The notes below the pieces were generated by a model. That model was not told the DNA's origin. It saw nothing but the letters and a program-made list of their open reading frames with translations, and did no database searches. Shown here in pieces: positions 34,002 to 44,271 of a DNA stretch of 45,865 bases; position 1 is the first letter of the stretch, and each line of letters starts with the position of its first letter. The translations under genes were made by a program, and so were the position numbers. The DNA is taken from contig CANBTZ010000002.1 in NCBI GenBank assembly GCA_947372495.1, positions 1 to 45,865 of the forward strand, in the 5' to 3' direction. This DNA comes from Comamonadaceae bacterium (GTDB lineage: Bacteria > Pseudomonadota > Gammaproteobacteria > Burkholderiales > Burkholderiaceae_C).

Positions 34002-34646
34002 ATGAACCTGCACGACTTCCTCACCCACAGCGATGCCATCACCTTGTCCTTGGCTGCGCTCTTGCTGGCCTTGTCGGTGGCCAGCTGGGTGGTGATGGTC
34101 TGGAAATGGCGTCTGCTCTCTCGTGCGAGTCTGGATGTGCGCCGCAGCATTGCGGCGTTCTGGCAGGCCCCGGCCTTTGATGTGGCTCGCCAACGGGTGG
34201 GCCAGTTTGACCGTGATGCCTGCGTGGCCCCCTTGCTCGACGCCACGCTCTTGCCCGTGGGCGGCACGCTTGCCAGTGCCGGCGACCGGCACCAGCAACT
34301 CACCCGCGTTTTGCGCGACGCCCTGAACGCTGTGGTGCGCCGTCTGCAGTGGGGCCAGTTGCTGCTGGCCACTGCAGGCTCCACATCGCCATTCATTGGC
34401 CTTTTGGGCACGGTGCTGGGCATCTTCAGTGCCCTGACAGGCATGGCCGAAGCCGGGCAGCTGACCATCGACAAAGTGGCCGGGCCTGTCGGCGAAGCCC
34501 TGGTCATGACCGCCGTGGGCCTGGCGGTGGCCATCCCGGCCGTGCTGGGCTACAACCTGCTGGGCCGCCGCATCGGCCAGATCGAGGCCGAACTCGAAGG
34601 CTTTGCCCACGATGTGCGGGGCCTGCTGACCGAAGACCGCGGCTGA
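34002..34646 (+). CDS. MotA/TolQ/ExbB-family proton channel protein
   Basis: 214 residues. Three hydrophobic segments (about 15-40, 125-150 and 160-185). The signature TAGSTSPFIGLLGTVLGIFSALTGMAEAG lies in the second segment and VGEALVMTAVGLAVAIPAVLGYNLL in the third. Such proteins, with an ExbD/TolR partner, power TonB or Tol using the proton gradient. Only the family is certain: no tolA, tonB or tolB gene is adjacent, so I do not choose between ExbB and TolQ. The exbD-like gene follows after 3 bases. This energiser is a candidate partner for the TonB-dependent receptor at 8.1 kb. Confidence 0.93.
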   Translation: MNLHDFLTHSDAITLSLAALLLALSVASWVVMVWKWRLLSRASLDVRRSIAAFWQAPAFDVARQRVGQFDRDACVAPLLDATLLPVGGTLASAGDRHQQLTRVLRDALNAVVRRLQWGQLLLATAGSTSPFIGLLGTVLGIFSALTGMAEAGQLTIDKVAGPVGEALVMTAVGLAVAIPAVLGYNLLGRRIGQIEAELEGFAHDVRGLLTEDRG

Positions 34647-34649
34647 GCC

Positions 34650-35081
34650 ATGTCGTTCGGCCGCCTGGAATCCTCCAAAAACCCTGCGCCCATGAGCGAC
34701 ATCAACGTCACCCCCATGGTGGACGTGATGCTGGTGTTGTTGGTGATCTTCATCCTCACCGCGCCGCTGCTGACCAGCGCCATCCGCCTGGAGCTGCCCC
34801 AGGGCGAGGGCACCCAGTCCGGCCAAGCCCCGCAGTCGGTCACGCTCGTGGTCAACGCCCAGGGCGACTTGTTTTTCAACGACCAGCCCGTGACCGCGCC
34901 CGAGCTGCGCACCCGTCTGCAAGAAACCGCCCAACGCAACCCCGAGACCGAAGTGCAACTGCGGGCCGATCAGGCCATCGCCTACGGCCGCGTGGTTGAG
35001 GTCATGGGCCTGGCCCAGCAGGCTGGGCTCTCTCGCATCGGCTTCGTTGCAGAAGCCCCGCGATCCACCCCCTCCCGTTGA
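34650..35081 (+). CDS. ExbD/TolR-family protein
   Basis: 143 residues. One transmembrane helix (about 24-45) carries the conserved proton-binding aspartate in [24 protein letters not shown]; the periplasmic domain runs to the end ([16 protein letters not shown] and [20 protein letters not shown]). It partners the preceding MotA/TolQ/ExbB protein; the two genes are 3 bases apart. Whether the pair is ExbBD or TolQR is not decided. A large inverted repeat starts about 22 bases after its stop codon. Confidence 0.94.
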   Translation: MSFGRLESSKNPAPMSDINVTPMVDVMLVLLVIFILTAPLLTSAIRLELPQGEGTQSGQAPQSVTLVVNAQGDLFFNDQPVTAPELRTRLQETAQRNPETEVQLRADQAIAYGRVVEVMGLAQQAGLSRIGFVAEAPRSTPSR

Positions 35082-35086
35082 ATCCG

Positions 35087-35178
35087 GCTTGCAAGTGCTG
35101 CAAGCGCTGAGGGTGGGCGGCTTGGGCAACGATGTTGAGCCTGCGTCTGAGGCGCCCGAGCCGCACACCCTCAGCGCT
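35087..35178 (+). repeat. Long inverted repeat with conserved loop, copy 2, plus an overlapping hairpin
   Basis: Arms 35103-35127 and 35154-35178 match in 23 of 25 positions (outer AGCGCTGAGGGTG with CACCCTCAGCGCT; one of the two differences is a U-G pair). The 26-base loop has ACGATGTTGAGC, then CTGCGTCTGAGG. A second hairpin, GCTTGCA-AGTGC-TGCAAGC (35087-35105), shares its last three bases with the first arm. There is no T tract. Compare 28628-28707. The rest of the gap to leuS shows only a -10-like box. Confidence 0.75.
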
Positions 35179-35222
35179 CCCCGAGACCCATCAATAAGCC
35201 GATTCAGCCCCTCCTGCCCCTC

Positions 35223-35228
35223 TACAAT
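35223..35228 (+). promoter_or_regulatory. Possible -10 box of leuS
   Basis: TACAAT ends 10 bases before the leuS ATG, which would give a leader of only a few bases; the matching -35 box is poor. No Shine-Dalgarno site is visible before the ATG. Confidence 0.35.
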
Positions 35229-35238
35229 TGGGCCCATC

Positions 35239-37929
35239 ATGCAAGACAAGTACACCCACCTCGACGTCGAAGCCGCCGCACAGGCCCGCTGGACGGCCCG
35301 CGACGCCTACCGCGTCACCGAAGACCAGAGCAAAAAGAAGTTTTACGCCTGCTCCATGCTGCCTTACCCCAGCGGCAAGCTTCACATGGGCCATGTGCGC
35401 AACTACACCATCAACGACATGCTCACGCGCCAGCTGCGCATGAAAGGCATGAACGTGCTCATGCCCATGGGCTGGGACGCCTTTGGCTTGCCCGCCGAAA
35501 ACGCGGCGCTCAAGAACAAAGTGCCGCCTGCCAAGTGGACGTACGACAACATCGCGTACATGAAAAAGCAGATGCAGGCGATGGGCTTGGCCATCGACTG
35601 GTCGCGTGAAGTGGCCACCTGCGACCCGACCTATTACAAATGGAACCAGTGGCTGTTCCTCAAGATGCTGGACAAAGGCATCGCCTACCGCAAGACCCAA
35701 GTCGTCAACTGGGACCCGGTCGACCAGACCGTGCTGGCCAACGAACAGGTCATCGACGGCAAAGGCTGGCGCACAGGTGCACCGGTCGAAAAGCGCGAGA
35801 TCCCCGGCTACTACCTCAACATCACCTCGTACGCACAAGAGCTGCTCGACCACGTGCAGATGGGCAATGAAAAAGCCACCTTGGACGGCTGGCCCGACAA
35901 AGTCCGCCTGATGCAGGAAAACTGGATCGGCAAATCCGAGGGCGTGCGCTTTGCGTTCCCGCACACCATCGCTGGCGCTGATGGCGCTCTGATCGGCGAC
36001 GGCAAGATGTATGTCTTCACCACCCGTGCCGACACCATCATGGGCGTGACGTTTTGCGCGGTAGCGGCCGAGCACCCACTGGCGCTGCATGCTGCGGCCA
36101 GCAACCCCGCGTTGGCGGCGTTCCTGGACGAATGCAAAACCGGCGGCACGACCGAAGCCGAGTTGGCCACGCAAGAGAAAAAGGGCATGGCCACGGGCTT
36201 GTTCGTCACGCACCCGCTGACGGGCGCACAGGTCGAGGTTTGGGTCGGCAACTACGTGCTGATGAGCTACGGCGACGGTGCCGTGATGGGCGTGCCTGCG
36301 CATGACGAGCGCGATTTTGCCTTTGCACTCAAGTACCAGCTGCCGATCAAACAAGTCGTGTCGGTCAAGGACCAGGCATTTGATGCCAGTGCCTGGCAAG
36401 AGTGGTACGGCGACAAGCAAAACTGCGTCTGCATCAACTCCGGCGAACTAGATGGCCTGAATCAGAAGGCCGCCGTCACCAAAGTGGCCGAGCTGCTCGC
36501 TGCCAAAGGTCTGGGCGAGAAGAAGACCACTTGGCGTCTGCGCGACTGGGGCGTGAGCCGCCAACGTTACTGGGGCACACCGATCCCGATCATCCATTGC
36601 GAGGAGCACGGCGCGGTGCCCGTGCCCGAAAAAGACCTGCCCGTGGTGCTGCCGCAAGACTGCATCCCGGACGGTTCGGGCAACCCGCTGCACAAGCACG
36701 AAGGCTTCCACGCGGGTGTGACCTGCCCGGTCTGTGGCAAACCTGCCCGCCGCGAGACCGACACCATGGACACCTTCGTGGATTCGTCCTGGTATTTCAT
36801 GCGCTATTGCGACCCGACCAACTCCGAGAAGATGGTGGCCGAGGGCGCCGACTACTGGATGCCGATGGACCAATACATCGGCGGCATCGAGCACGCGATC
36901 CTGCACCTGCTGTACGCGCGCTTTTGGACCAAGGTCATGCGCGATCTGGGTCTGGTCAAGGTCGACGAGCCCTTCAGCAAGCTGCTCACCCAGGGCATGG
37001 TGCTCAACCACATCTACTCGCGTCGCACTGCCAAAGGCGGCAAGGACTACTTCTGGCCGCACGACATCGAGCATGTGCTCGACGAAACCGGCAAAGTGGT
37101 GGGCGCCAAGCTCAAGAACGAAGCCGAGAGCAGCGACGGCCGCTTGCCTGTGGGCACCGCCATCGACTACGAAGGCGTGGGCACCATGTCCAAGTCCAAG
37201 AACAACGGTGTGGACCCGCAAGACCTGATCGAGCGCTACGGCGCCGACACCGCGCGCCTGTACACCATGTTCACCGCGCCGCCCGAAGCCACCCTGGAGT
37301 GGAACGACGCCGCCGTGGAAGGCAGCTACCGTTTCCTGCGCCGTGTTTGGAATTTCGCGGTCAAGAACGAAGCCTTGCTCAAGAAAGGCATTGCGGTCGA
37401 CCGCAGCCAGAACGTGGAATTCGGCAAAGCCGCCAAGGCGCTGCGCCTCGATATCCACTCCGTGCTCAAGCAGGCCAACTACGACTACGAGCGCATGCAG
37501 TACAACACCGTCGTCTCGGCGGTGATGAAGATGCTCAACACGCTCGAAGACGTGCAACTGTCGGACAGCGCCGAAGATGCCGCAGCCCTGGCCGAGTGCT
37601 TCTCGATCCTGCTGCGTGTGCTCTACCCCGCCTGCCCGCACATCAGCGACCAGCTCTGGAACGAACTGGGCTACGCCGCCTGCTGCGGTGACCTGCTCGA
37701 CGTGGCCTGGGCGAGCGTGGACGAATCCGCTTTGCAGCGCGATGAACTGGAACTCATGCTGCAGATCAACGGCAAGCTGCGCGGCGCCATCCTCGTGCCT
37801 GCAACGGCTGACAAGGCGCAAATCGAAGCTGCAGCGCTGGCGAGCGAAGCTTTCGTCAAGCAAGCCGAAGGCGCTGCGCCCAAAAAGGTCATCGTGGTGC
37901 CCGGTCGCTTGGTGAACGTGGTGCTCTGA
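35239..37929 (+). CDS. leuS: Leucyl-tRNA synthetase
   Basis: Class I synthetase that charges tRNA-Leu. The 896-residue protein has the HIGH motif as [11 protein letters not shown] (residues 42-52), the CP1 editing domain (about 225-420, with [20 protein letters not shown]), the WYFMRYCDP region, and the KMSKS motif as TMSKS (649-653), then the anticodon-binding domain and C-terminal RNA-binding part. Length is normal. The ATG at 35239 ([18 protein letters not shown]) is the standard opening; the open frame continues upstream through the inverted repeat but is not coding. lptE starts one base after its stop. Confidence 0.97.
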   Translation: MQDKYTHLDVEAAAQARWTARDAYRVTEDQSKKKFYACSMLPYPSGKLHMGHVRNYTINDMLTRQLRMKGMNVLMPMGWDAFGLPAENAALKNKVPPAKWTYDNIAYMKKQMQAMGLAIDWSREVATCDPTYYKWNQWLFLKMLDKGIAYRKTQVVNWDPVDQTVLANEQVIDGKGWRTGAPVEKREIPGYYLNITSYAQELLDHVQMGNEKATLDGWPDKVRLMQENWIGKSEGVRFAFPHTIAGADGALIGDGKMYVFTTRADTIMGVTFCAVAAEHPLALHAAASNPALAAFLDECKTGGTTEAELATQEKKGMATGLFVTHPLTGAQVEVWVGNYVLMSYGDGAVMGVPAHDERDFAFALKYQLPIKQVVSVKDQAFDASAWQEWYGDKQNCVCINSGELDGLNQKAAVTKVAELLAAKGLGEKKTTWRLRDWGVSRQRYWGTPIPIIHCEEHGAVPVPEKDLPVVLPQDCIPDGSGNPLHKHEGFHAGVTCPVCGKPARRETDTMDTFVDSSWYFMRYCDPTNSEKMVAEGADYWMPMDQYIGGIEHAILHLLYARFWTKVMRDLGLVKVDEPFSKLLTQGMVLNHIYSRRTAKGGKDYFWPHDIEHVLDETGKVVGAKLKNEAESSDGRLPVGTAIDYEGVGTMSKSKNNGVDPQDLIERYGADTARLYTMFTAPPEATLEWNDAAVEGSYRFLRRVWNFAVKNEALLKKGIAVDRSQNVEFGKAAKALRLDIHSVLKQANYDYERMQYNTVVSAVMKMLNTLEDVQLSDSAEDAAALAECFSILLRVLYPACPHISDQLWNELGYAACCGDLLDVAWASVDESALQRDELELMLQINGKLRGAILVPATADKAQIEAAALASEAFVKQAEGAAPKKVIVVPGRLVNVVL

Positions 37930-37930
37930 G

Positions 37931-38476
37931 GTGAAGGGTCGTCGTCTGTTCTCGTTGGTGGTGATGGCTGCGGTCCTGACGGGTTGCGGCTTCAAGCTGC
38001 GCCAGACGGGCGACTACCCGTTCAAGACCCTGTACGCCAACTTTTCAGTGAACTCGCCATTGGGCACGGATTTGCGCCGCAACCTCTTGGGCACGGGCAA
38101 GATCGAGTTGCTGACCGATCCCGCCCAGATGAGCAAGGCCGATGTGGTCTTGGACATCCTGAGCGAGGTGCGCCAGCCCGTGGTGGTGGGCCTGAATGCC
38201 TCCGGCCAAGTGCGCGAGATGCAGCTGCGCCTGCGCGTGAATTTCCGCTTGCGCACCCCCTCGGGTGACGAACTCATTGAGCCGGTCGAGATGTACCAGC
38301 AGCGCGACCTGAGCTTCACCGAAACCGCTGCCCTGTCCAAAGAGATCGAGCAAGCCATGCTGTTCCGTGACATGCAGCTCGACATCGTGCAGCAGATCAT
38401 GCGCCGCTTGGCCGCCGTCAAACCGCGCGGCCTGCCTGTGGCGCCGACGCCCGCTGCGGCTGCGTCGCAACCCTGA
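37931..38476 (+). CDS. lptE: LptE, LPS-assembly lipoprotein
   Basis: LptE plugs the LptD barrel that places lipopolysaccharide in the outer membrane. The 181-residue precursor has a lipoprotein signal with lipobox LTGC (about residues 16-19), GFKLRQTGDYPFKTLYA after it, and the fold segments VVLDILSEVRQPVVVGLNASGQVREMQLRLRVNFRLRTPSGDEL typical of the family. It begins with GTG, one base after the leuS stop. holA follows 8 bases after its stop, the common leuS-lptE-holA order. Confidence 0.93.
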   Translation: MKGRRLFSLVVMAAVLTGCGFKLRQTGDYPFKTLYANFSVNSPLGTDLRRNLLGTGKIELLTDPAQMSKADVVLDILSEVRQPVVVGLNASGQVREMQLRLRVNFRLRTPSGDELIEPVEMYQQRDLSFTETAALSKEIEQAMLFRDMQLDIVQQIMRRLAAVKPRGLPVAPTPAAAASQP

Positions 38477-38484
38477 CGCGCACC

Positions 38485-39537
38485 ATGCAACTGGCCCTTC
38501 CCCAGCTTGGCGCGCACCTGCAAAAAGGCTTGCGCAGCCTCTACACCCTGTATGGCGACGAGCCCCTCTTGATGCAGGAAGCGGCCGACACGATCCGCGC
38601 CACCGCCCGCAAGCAAGGCTACACCGAGCGCACCGTGCACACCGTGGCCGGGGCCCACTTTGACTGGAGCGAGGTGCTGGCCGCAGGCGGGTCTTTGAGC
38701 CTGTTTGCCGACAAACAGATCGTCGAAGTGCGCATCCCTTCGGGCAAGCCGGGCAAAGAGGGCAGCCCGGCCATTCAGCACTTGGCCGAGTCGGCCCAGG
38801 GCAACGATTCGACCCTGACCTTGTTTTTGCTGCCTCGCCTGGACGCCATGACCCGCAAAGGGGCCTGGTTCGGCGCGCTGGACAACATGGGCGTGACCAT
38901 TCCCGTCGACAACATCGAGCGCCAGGCCTTGCCCACCTGGATCGCCCAGCGCCTTCAGCAGCAAGGCCAGAGCGTGGTGTCGGGCGAAGAAGGCCAGCGC
39001 ACGCTGCAGTTCTTTGCCGACCGGGTCGAAGGCAACTTGCTGGCCGCCCACCAGGAGGTGCAAAAGCTCGGGCTGCTGTACCCGCCGGGCGAACTCGGCT
39101 GGGACCAGATCGAAGCGGCCGTGCTCAATGTGGCCCGCTACGACGTGTTCAAGCTGTCTGAAGCCGTGCTTTCGGGCCAGGTGGCCCGTGTGCAACGCAT
39201 GCTCGACGGCTTGCAGGCCGAAGGCGAGGCCGCCGTGCTGGTGCACTACACGTTGGCTGAAGACATCCGCGCCTTGAAGCGCGTGAAAGACGCGATGGCC
39301 GCAGGCAAGCCCTTGCCGATGGCCTTGAAAGAGCAACGCATCTGGGGCCCGCGTGAACGCCTGTTTGAGCGCGTGCTGCCCCGCCTGAGCGAAGCGCGGC
39401 TGAACAACCTGCTGCAGTCGGCCCACCAAGTGGACGGCATCGTCAAAGGCCTCAAAGTGCCTGAATGGCCCACCGACGGCTGGCAAGCGCTGCACCGCTT
39501 GGCACTGCGCTTTTCGCGCATGTGCATGGTGCGCTGA
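38485..39537 (+). CDS. holA: DNA polymerase III subunit delta
   Basis: HolA opens the sliding clamp within the clamp loader. The 350-residue protein has the typical opening [39 protein letters not shown] (about 16-53), the AAA+-like domain without an active P-loop (to about 200), and the collar domain (220-350, [46 protein letters not shown]). Length is close to the E. coli protein (343). Spacing and strand suggest cotranscription with leuS and lptE. Confidence 0.94.
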   Translation: MQLALPQLGAHLQKGLRSLYTLYGDEPLLMQEAADTIRATARKQGYTERTVHTVAGAHFDWSEVLAAGGSLSLFADKQIVEVRIPSGKPGKEGSPAIQHLAESAQGNDSTLTLFLLPRLDAMTRKGAWFGALDNMGVTIPVDNIERQALPTWIAQRLQQQGQSVVSGEEGQRTLQFFADRVEGNLLAAHQEVQKLGLLYPPGELGWDQIEAAVLNVARYDVFKLSEAVLSGQVARVQRMLDGLQAEGEAAVLVHYTLAEDIRALKRVKDAMAAGKPLPMALKEQRIWGPRERLFERVLPRLSEARLNNLLQSAHQVDGIVKGLKVPEWPTDGWQALHRLALRFSRMCMVR

Positions 39538-39569
39538 CACCCATACCGGGCATCTGCGAAAATCAGCGC

Positions 39570-40850
39570 ATGAACGCCTCCAACACCACCGAGACCGTGC
39601 AGGCCCTGGGCCTGCAAGCCAAGCAGGCGTCAGCCCTGATGGCCAAGGCCTCTGCCGCTGTCAAGAACAACGCCCTGCGCCGTCTGGCCGCACTTTTGCG
39701 CGAAAACACCGATGCCTTGCAAGTCGACAACGCCAAAGACCTGGCCCGTGCCCAGGCCAATGGCCTGGCCGAACCCATGGTGGACCGCTTGCGCCTGACC
39801 CCCAAGGTGCTGGAGACCTGCGCCCAAGGCTGCGAGCAGTTGGCGGCCATGCCCGATGTGATCGGCGAGATCCTGGGTATGAAGCAAATGCCCAGCGGCA
39901 TCCGTGTGGGCCAAATGCGTGTGCCCATTGGCGTGTTCGGCATGATTTTCGAGAGCCGCCCCAATGTGACCATCGAGGCGGCCAGCCTGTCGATCAAGAG
40001 CGGCAACGCCTGCATCCTGCGCGGCGGCTCCGAGGCCATCGAATCGAACAAGGCGCTGGCGCTGCTGGTGCAGCAGGCCCTGACGGAGAGCGGCCTGCCC
40101 GTCAACGCCGTGCAGCTGGTGCAAACCACCGACCGCGCCGCCGTGGGCCAGCTGATCGCCATGCCCGAGTATGTGGACGTCATCATCCCCCGTGGTGGCA
40201 AGGGCCTGATCGAGCGCATCAGTGCCGAAGCCAAGGTGCCCGTCATCAAGCACCTGGACGGCAACTGCCACACCTATGTGGACGAGCCCTGCGACATCGA
40301 CATGGCGGTCCGCGTGGCCGACAACGCCAAGACCCAAAAGTACAGCCCCTGCAACGCGAGCGAAAGCCTGTTGGTGGCCAAGGGCGTGGCGGCTGAGTTC
40401 CTGCCCAAGATCGGCGCCATCTATGCCGCCAAAGGCGTCGAGATGCGTTGCTGCCCCAAGGCCAAAGCCATCCTGAGCCAGGTCAGCGGCGCGAACCTGA
40501 AAGACGCCACCGAGCAAGACTGGTCTGAGGAATACCTCGCGCCCATCATCAGCGTCAAGGTGGTTGAAGGCGTGGATGAGGCGATTGCCCACATCAACCA
40601 CTACAGCAGCCACCACACCGAAGCCATCCTGACCCGCGACCACATGCACGCCCAGCGCTTTTTGCGCGAGGTGGACTCGTCCAGCGTCATGGTCAATGCC
40701 AGCACCCGCTTTGCCGATGGCTTTGAGTACGGACTGGGGGCCGAAATTGGCATCAGCACCGACAAGTTCCACGCCCGTGGGCCTGTGGGCATCGAAGGCC
40801 TGACCTCGCTCAAGTACGTGGTGCTTGGCGAAGGTGAAGTCCGCCACTGA
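39570..40850 (+). CDS. proA: Glutamate-5-semialdehyde dehydrogenase (gamma-glutamyl phosphate reductase)
   Basis: ProA makes glutamate semialdehyde from gamma-glutamyl phosphate with NADPH in proline synthesis. The 426-residue protein has [66 protein letters not shown] and the catalytic cysteine in [13 protein letters not shown] (usually VCNA in relatives), then the C-terminal [22 protein letters not shown]. The ATG at 39570 is used. It has no adjacent proB. gshA starts 94 bases on with its own likely promoter. Confidence 0.96.
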   Translation: MNASNTTETVQALGLQAKQASALMAKASAAVKNNALRRLAALLRENTDALQVDNAKDLARAQANGLAEPMVDRLRLTPKVLETCAQGCEQLAAMPDVIGEILGMKQMPSGIRVGQMRVPIGVFGMIFESRPNVTIEAASLSIKSGNACILRGGSEAIESNKALALLVQQALTESGLPVNAVQLVQTTDRAAVGQLIAMPEYVDVIIPRGGKGLIERISAEAKVPVIKHLDGNCHTYVDEPCDIDMAVRVADNAKTQKYSPCNASESLLVAKGVAAEFLPKIGAIYAAKGVEMRCCPKAKAILSQVSGANLKDATEQDWSEEYLAPIISVKVVEGVDEAIAHINHYSSHHTEAILTRDHMHAQRFLREVDSSSVMVNASTRFADGFEYGLGAEIGISTDKFHARGPVGIEGLTSLKYVVLGEGEVRH

Positions 40851-40886
40851 GCGGCCCCGTAACCAGCCCTGGTGTCCGATAGGCGC

Positions 40887-40916
40887 TTGCAAAGTGCCGA
40901 GTCGGGCCCATATCAT
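40887..40916 (+). promoter_or_regulatory. Likely sigma-70 promoter of gshA
   Basis: TTGCAA, 18-base spacer, TATCAT, about 28 bases before the gshA ATG. Confidence 0.5.
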
Positions 40917-40944
40917 TCTTTTGTTTTGTTCCTGAAGGTCGCCC

Positions 40945-42240
40945 ATGGTCCCGCATCTCGTCACCGCCCTGAACGGCCCCATCAATGAGCTGGAGCAGCG
41001 CATCCTCGATTCGATGCCCGCCATCGAGCGCTGGTTCCGTCTGGAGTGGATGGAGCACACCCCGCCGTTCTACAGCTCGGTCGACATCCGCAATGCGGGC
41101 TTCAAGCTCGCCCCGGTGGACACCAACCTCTACCCCGGCGGCTGGAACAACCTGACCCACGAAATGCTGCCCCTGGCGGTGCAGGCGGCGCAAGCCGCCA
41201 TCGAGAAGATCTGCCCCGAGGCCAAGAACCTCCTGATCATTCCCGAAAACCACACCCGCAACACCTTCTATTTGGCCAACGTGCTGCAACTGCAGCGCAT
41301 CTTCCACATGGCTGGCCTGAACGTGCGTATTGGCTCGATCAACCCCGAGATCAAGGAAAGCACCGACATCCAGCTGCCCAACGGCGAGACCATCCGGCTC
41401 GAACCCGTGGTACGCACCAAGCGCCGCCTGGGCCTCAAGGACTTTGACCCCTGCACCATCTTGCTCAACAACGACCTGTCTGCGGGCGCACCGGGCATTC
41501 TGGAAGAGCTGCACGAACAATTTTTGCTGCCGCCGCTGCACGCGGGCTGGAGCGTGCGCCGCAAGACGCGCCACTTCCAAAGCTACGAAGAAGTGGCCAA
41601 GCGCTTTGGCAAATTGCTGGGCATCGACCCCTGGCTGATCAACCCCATGTTCAACCAGTGCGGCGATGTGAACTTCGCTGAAGGCACAGGCATCGAGTGC
41701 CTGCGCAGCAACGTGGATGCGCTGCTGACCAAGATCAAGCGCAAATACAAGGAATACGGCATCAACGAAAAGCCGTTTGTGGTGGTCAAAGCCGACAACG
41801 GCACGTATGGCATGGGCATCATGACCGTGCGCGATGTGTCCGACCTGGACGCCCTGAACCGCAAGACCCGCAACAAGATGAGCGTCATCAAGGACGGCCA
41901 GACCGTCAACGACGTGATCATCCAGGAAGGCGTGCTGACCAACGAGCGCATTCACGATGCCGTGGCCGAACCGGTGGTCTACATGATGGACCGCTATGTG
42001 GTGGGCGGTTTTTACCGCGTGCATGCCGAACGCGGTGTGGACGAAAACCTGAATGCCCCGGGTGCCAGCTTTGTGCCATTGGCTTTTGCAGAGAGTGCGC
42101 ACTTACCTCAGCCGGGCATCAAACCCGGTGCGAGCGTGCCCAACCGCTTCTACATGTACGGCGTGGTGGGCCGTCTGGCCATGCTGGCGGCCAGCTACGA
42201 GCTCGAAGCGACCGACCCCGAGGCCGAGGTTTACGACTGA
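40945..42240 (+). CDS. gshA: Glutamate-cysteine ligase (proteobacterial GshA of the Acidithiobacillus type)
   Basis: Catalyses the first step of glutathione synthesis, joining glutamate and cysteine with ATP. The 431-residue protein matches the group first described in Acidithiobacillus and common in betaproteobacteria, not the E. coli GshA fold. Features include FYSSVDIRNAGFKLAPVDTNLYPGGWNNL near the start, VRTKRRLGLKDFDPCTILLNNDLSAG, NEKPFVVVKADNGTYGMGIMTVRD (nucleotide binding) and the C-terminal VPNRFYMYGVVGRLAMLAASYELEA. GAAGG lies 7 bases before the ATG. A companion gshB is not in the window. Confidence 0.94.
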   Translation: MVPHLVTALNGPINELEQRILDSMPAIERWFRLEWMEHTPPFYSSVDIRNAGFKLAPVDTNLYPGGWNNLTHEMLPLAVQAAQAAIEKICPEAKNLLIIPENHTRNTFYLANVLQLQRIFHMAGLNVRIGSINPEIKESTDIQLPNGETIRLEPVVRTKRRLGLKDFDPCTILLNNDLSAGAPGILEELHEQFLLPPLHAGWSVRRKTRHFQSYEEVAKRFGKLLGIDPWLINPMFNQCGDVNFAEGTGIECLRSNVDALLTKIKRKYKEYGINEKPFVVVKADNGTYGMGIMTVRDVSDLDALNRKTRNKMSVIKDGQTVNDVIIQEGVLTNERIHDAVAEPVVYMMDRYVVGGFYRVHAERGVDENLNAPGASFVPLAFAESAHLPQPGIKPGASVPNRFYMYGVVGRLAMLAASYELEATDPEAEVYD

Positions 42241-42256
42241 TTCTTTCGGTTTAAGT

Positions 42257-42271
42257 TGTTGCATTGCAACA
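42257..42271. promoter_or_regulatory. Palindrome upstream of kup
   Basis: TGTTGC-ATT-GCAACA, 6-base arms, 16 bases after the gshA stop codon and about 100 bases before the kup start. It has no T tract; candidate operator or the remains of a terminator. The rest of the 42241-42363 gap holds a CACAAT box (about 42312) and nothing else clear. Confidence 0.35.
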
Positions 42272-42363
42272 TTTACGCCAGGCAGGCGGTGACAGCGCTG
42301 CCCGACGAGCGCACAATTTGACCCTTGTCTATTCATGGCTCGGCTTGGTCCGGGCTTTTCAGT

Positions 42364-44232
42364 GTGTCTTCTACAAAATCCTCTCTCGCGGCACTGACTT
42401 TGGGCGCCATTGGCGTGGTGTACGGCGATATCGGCACCAGTGTGTTGTACGCGATGAAAGAGGTTTTCGGCTCGGGCCATGTGCCCTTCACGCCTGAAAA
42501 CATCTACGGCATCCTCTCGATCTTCTTCTGGACCCTGACGGTCATCGTTTCGCTCAAATACGTGTCGCTGGTGCTGCGGGCCGACAACCACGGCGAGGGC
42601 GGCCTGGTGGCCATGCTGGCGCTGGCCTCTCAGGCCGTCAAAGACAAACCCAATCTGCGCAAAGTGTTGCTGGTGGTGGGCATTTTTGGCACCTGTCTGT
42701 TTTATGGCGATGGCGTCATCACTCCGGCGATCTCGGTCTTGTCTGCAGTGGAAGGTTTGGAAGTCATTTCACCCAACTTCAAAAAATCGGTCATCCCGCT
42801 CACGCTGGTGATCTTGTTTTTGCTGTTCTGGGTGCAAAAGCGCGGCACCGCAGGCATCGGCAAATTCTTTGGCCCCATCACCTTGATCTGGTTTGCCGCC
42901 ATTGCCGTTCTGGGCGTTTCCCACATCGTCCAACGTCCTGAAATTTTGCTGGCCATCAGCCCGCACTACGCGGTGCGCTTCATTTGGGACCAGCCGGGCG
43001 TCACCTTCATCATCCTGGGCGCTGTGGTGCTGTGCGTCACGGGCGGCGAAGCCCTGTATGCCGACATGGGCCACTTTGGCAAAAAGCCGATCCGTCTGGC
43101 CTGGTTCAGCGTGGTCATGCCTTGCCTGACCTTGAACTATTTTGGGCAAGGCGCGCTGCTGCTGGCGCATCCTGAGGCGAAAGAAAACCCCTTCTTCATG
43201 ATGGCCCCCGATTGGGCCTTGGTGCCGCTCGTGGGCCTGGCCACCATGGCCACCGTCATTGCTTCGCAGGCGCTCATTTCTGGGGCGTTCAGCGTCACGA
43301 AACAAGTCATCCAACTGGGCTACTTGCCGCGCTTGCAAGTCCAGCACACCAGTGAAACCGACACCGGGCAGATTTACATGCCTTTCGTCAACTGGGGTTT
43401 GTTTGCCGCCATCGTCTTGGCCGTGGTCATGTTCAAGTCGTCCAGCAACCTGGCCGCAGCCTACGGCATTGCCGTGTGCACCGACATGCTGATCACCACC
43501 GTGCTGACGTATTTTGTGATCCGATATGCCTGGAAGATGCCGCTGCTGCTGTGCATCGCCGCGACCGGCTTTTTCTTCATGGTCGATCTGGCCTTCTGGG
43601 CCTCCAATTTGCTTAAGCTGTTTGACGGCGGTTGGTTCCCGCTGCTCATCGGCGCGGCCGTGTTCACCCTCATGCTGACCTGGCACGACGGCCGACGCCT
43701 GCTCAATGATTCGCTGCGCTCAGATGCACTGCGCCTGACGGACTTTCTGGAAGCCGTTTTCATTGCGCCACCCACGCGTGTGGAAGGCACAGCGGTGTTT
43801 TTGACGGCCGAGACAGGCGCGGTGCCCAACGCGCTGCTGCACAACCTCAAGCACAACAAGGTGCTGCACGAGCGCAATTTGTTTGTCACCGTGCGCAGCC
43901 ACGAAGTGCCGCGCATGGATGCCGACAAACGCCTGGGCGTGACACCGCTGGGGCATGACTGCTGGCAAGTCATCGTCAACTACGGCTTCAAGGACAACCC
44001 CGATCTGCCCTCAGCCTTGGCCACCATTCAAGGGGACGGCTACAAGCTCGACCCGATGATGACCAGCTACTTTCTGTCGCGTGACATCGTGATCCCGACC
44101 ATTGGCGGCGGCATGGCCCAGTGGCGCGAAAAGTTGTTTGCACAGATGCACCACAACGCCAGCGCTGCGGCCGAGTTCCTGAACCTGCCCACCAACGCCG
44201 TGGTCGAGCTGGGCTCCAAAATCGAGATTTGA
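42364..44232 (+). CDS. kup: Low-affinity potassium transporter Kup
   Basis: Kup imports potassium with protons through the inner membrane. The protein is 622 residues (the E. coli length) when started at the GTG 42364 ([35 protein letters not shown]); the frame is open from an earlier TTG at 42325. The membrane part (about 1-430) has [52 protein letters not shown] and [13 protein letters not shown], and the soluble C-terminal part follows to the end. Its activity could be linked to PtsN (30.6 kb), which controls potassium transport in E. coli; here that is inference. Confidence 0.93.
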   Translation: MSSTKSSLAALTLGAIGVVYGDIGTSVLYAMKEVFGSGHVPFTPENIYGILSIFFWTLTVIVSLKYVSLVLRADNHGEGGLVAMLALASQAVKDKPNLRKVLLVVGIFGTCLFYGDGVITPAISVLSAVEGLEVISPNFKKSVIPLTLVILFLLFWVQKRGTAGIGKFFGPITLIWFAAIAVLGVSHIVQRPEILLAISPHYAVRFIWDQPGVTFIILGAVVLCVTGGEALYADMGHFGKKPIRLAWFSVVMPCLTLNYFGQGALLLAHPEAKENPFFMMAPDWALVPLVGLATMATVIASQALISGAFSVTKQVIQLGYLPRLQVQHTSETDTGQIYMPFVNWGLFAAIVLAVVMFKSSSNLAAAYGIAVCTDMLITTVLTYFVIRYAWKMPLLLCIAATGFFFMVDLAFWASNLLKLFDGGWFPLLIGAAVFTLMLTWHDGRRLLNDSLRSDALRLTDFLEAVFIAPPTRVEGTAVFLTAETGAVPNALLHNLKHNKVLHERNLFVTVRSHEVPRMDADKRLGVTPLGHDCWQVIVNYGFKDNPDLPSALATIQGDGYKLDPMMTSYFLSRDIVIPTIGGGMAQWREKLFAQMHHNASAAAEFLNLPTNAVVELGSKIEI

Positions 44233-44239
44233 TCCTCAG

Positions 44240-44264
44240 TTAATTGGGGTCAGATCCCAATTAA
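44240..44264. repeat. Short inverted repeat of REP-like type between kup and psd
   Basis: Perfect 9-base arms TTAATTGGG and CCCAATTAA around GTCAGAT, between convergent genes. The GGGGTCAGA core resembles motifs I recall near REP-associated tyrosine transposases in betaproteobacteria (memory only). No transposase is near. Confidence 0.5.
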
Positions 44265-44271
44265 ATCTTGA

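Noticed and set aside
32901-35255. Open reading frame of about 780 codons on the minus strand
   Set aside because: Lies opposite bamE, dapB, the exbB-like and exbD-like genes, all clearly coding on the plus strand.
36448-37995. Long minus-strand frame opposite leuS
   Set aside because: Shadow frame; leuS motifs are intact on the other strand.
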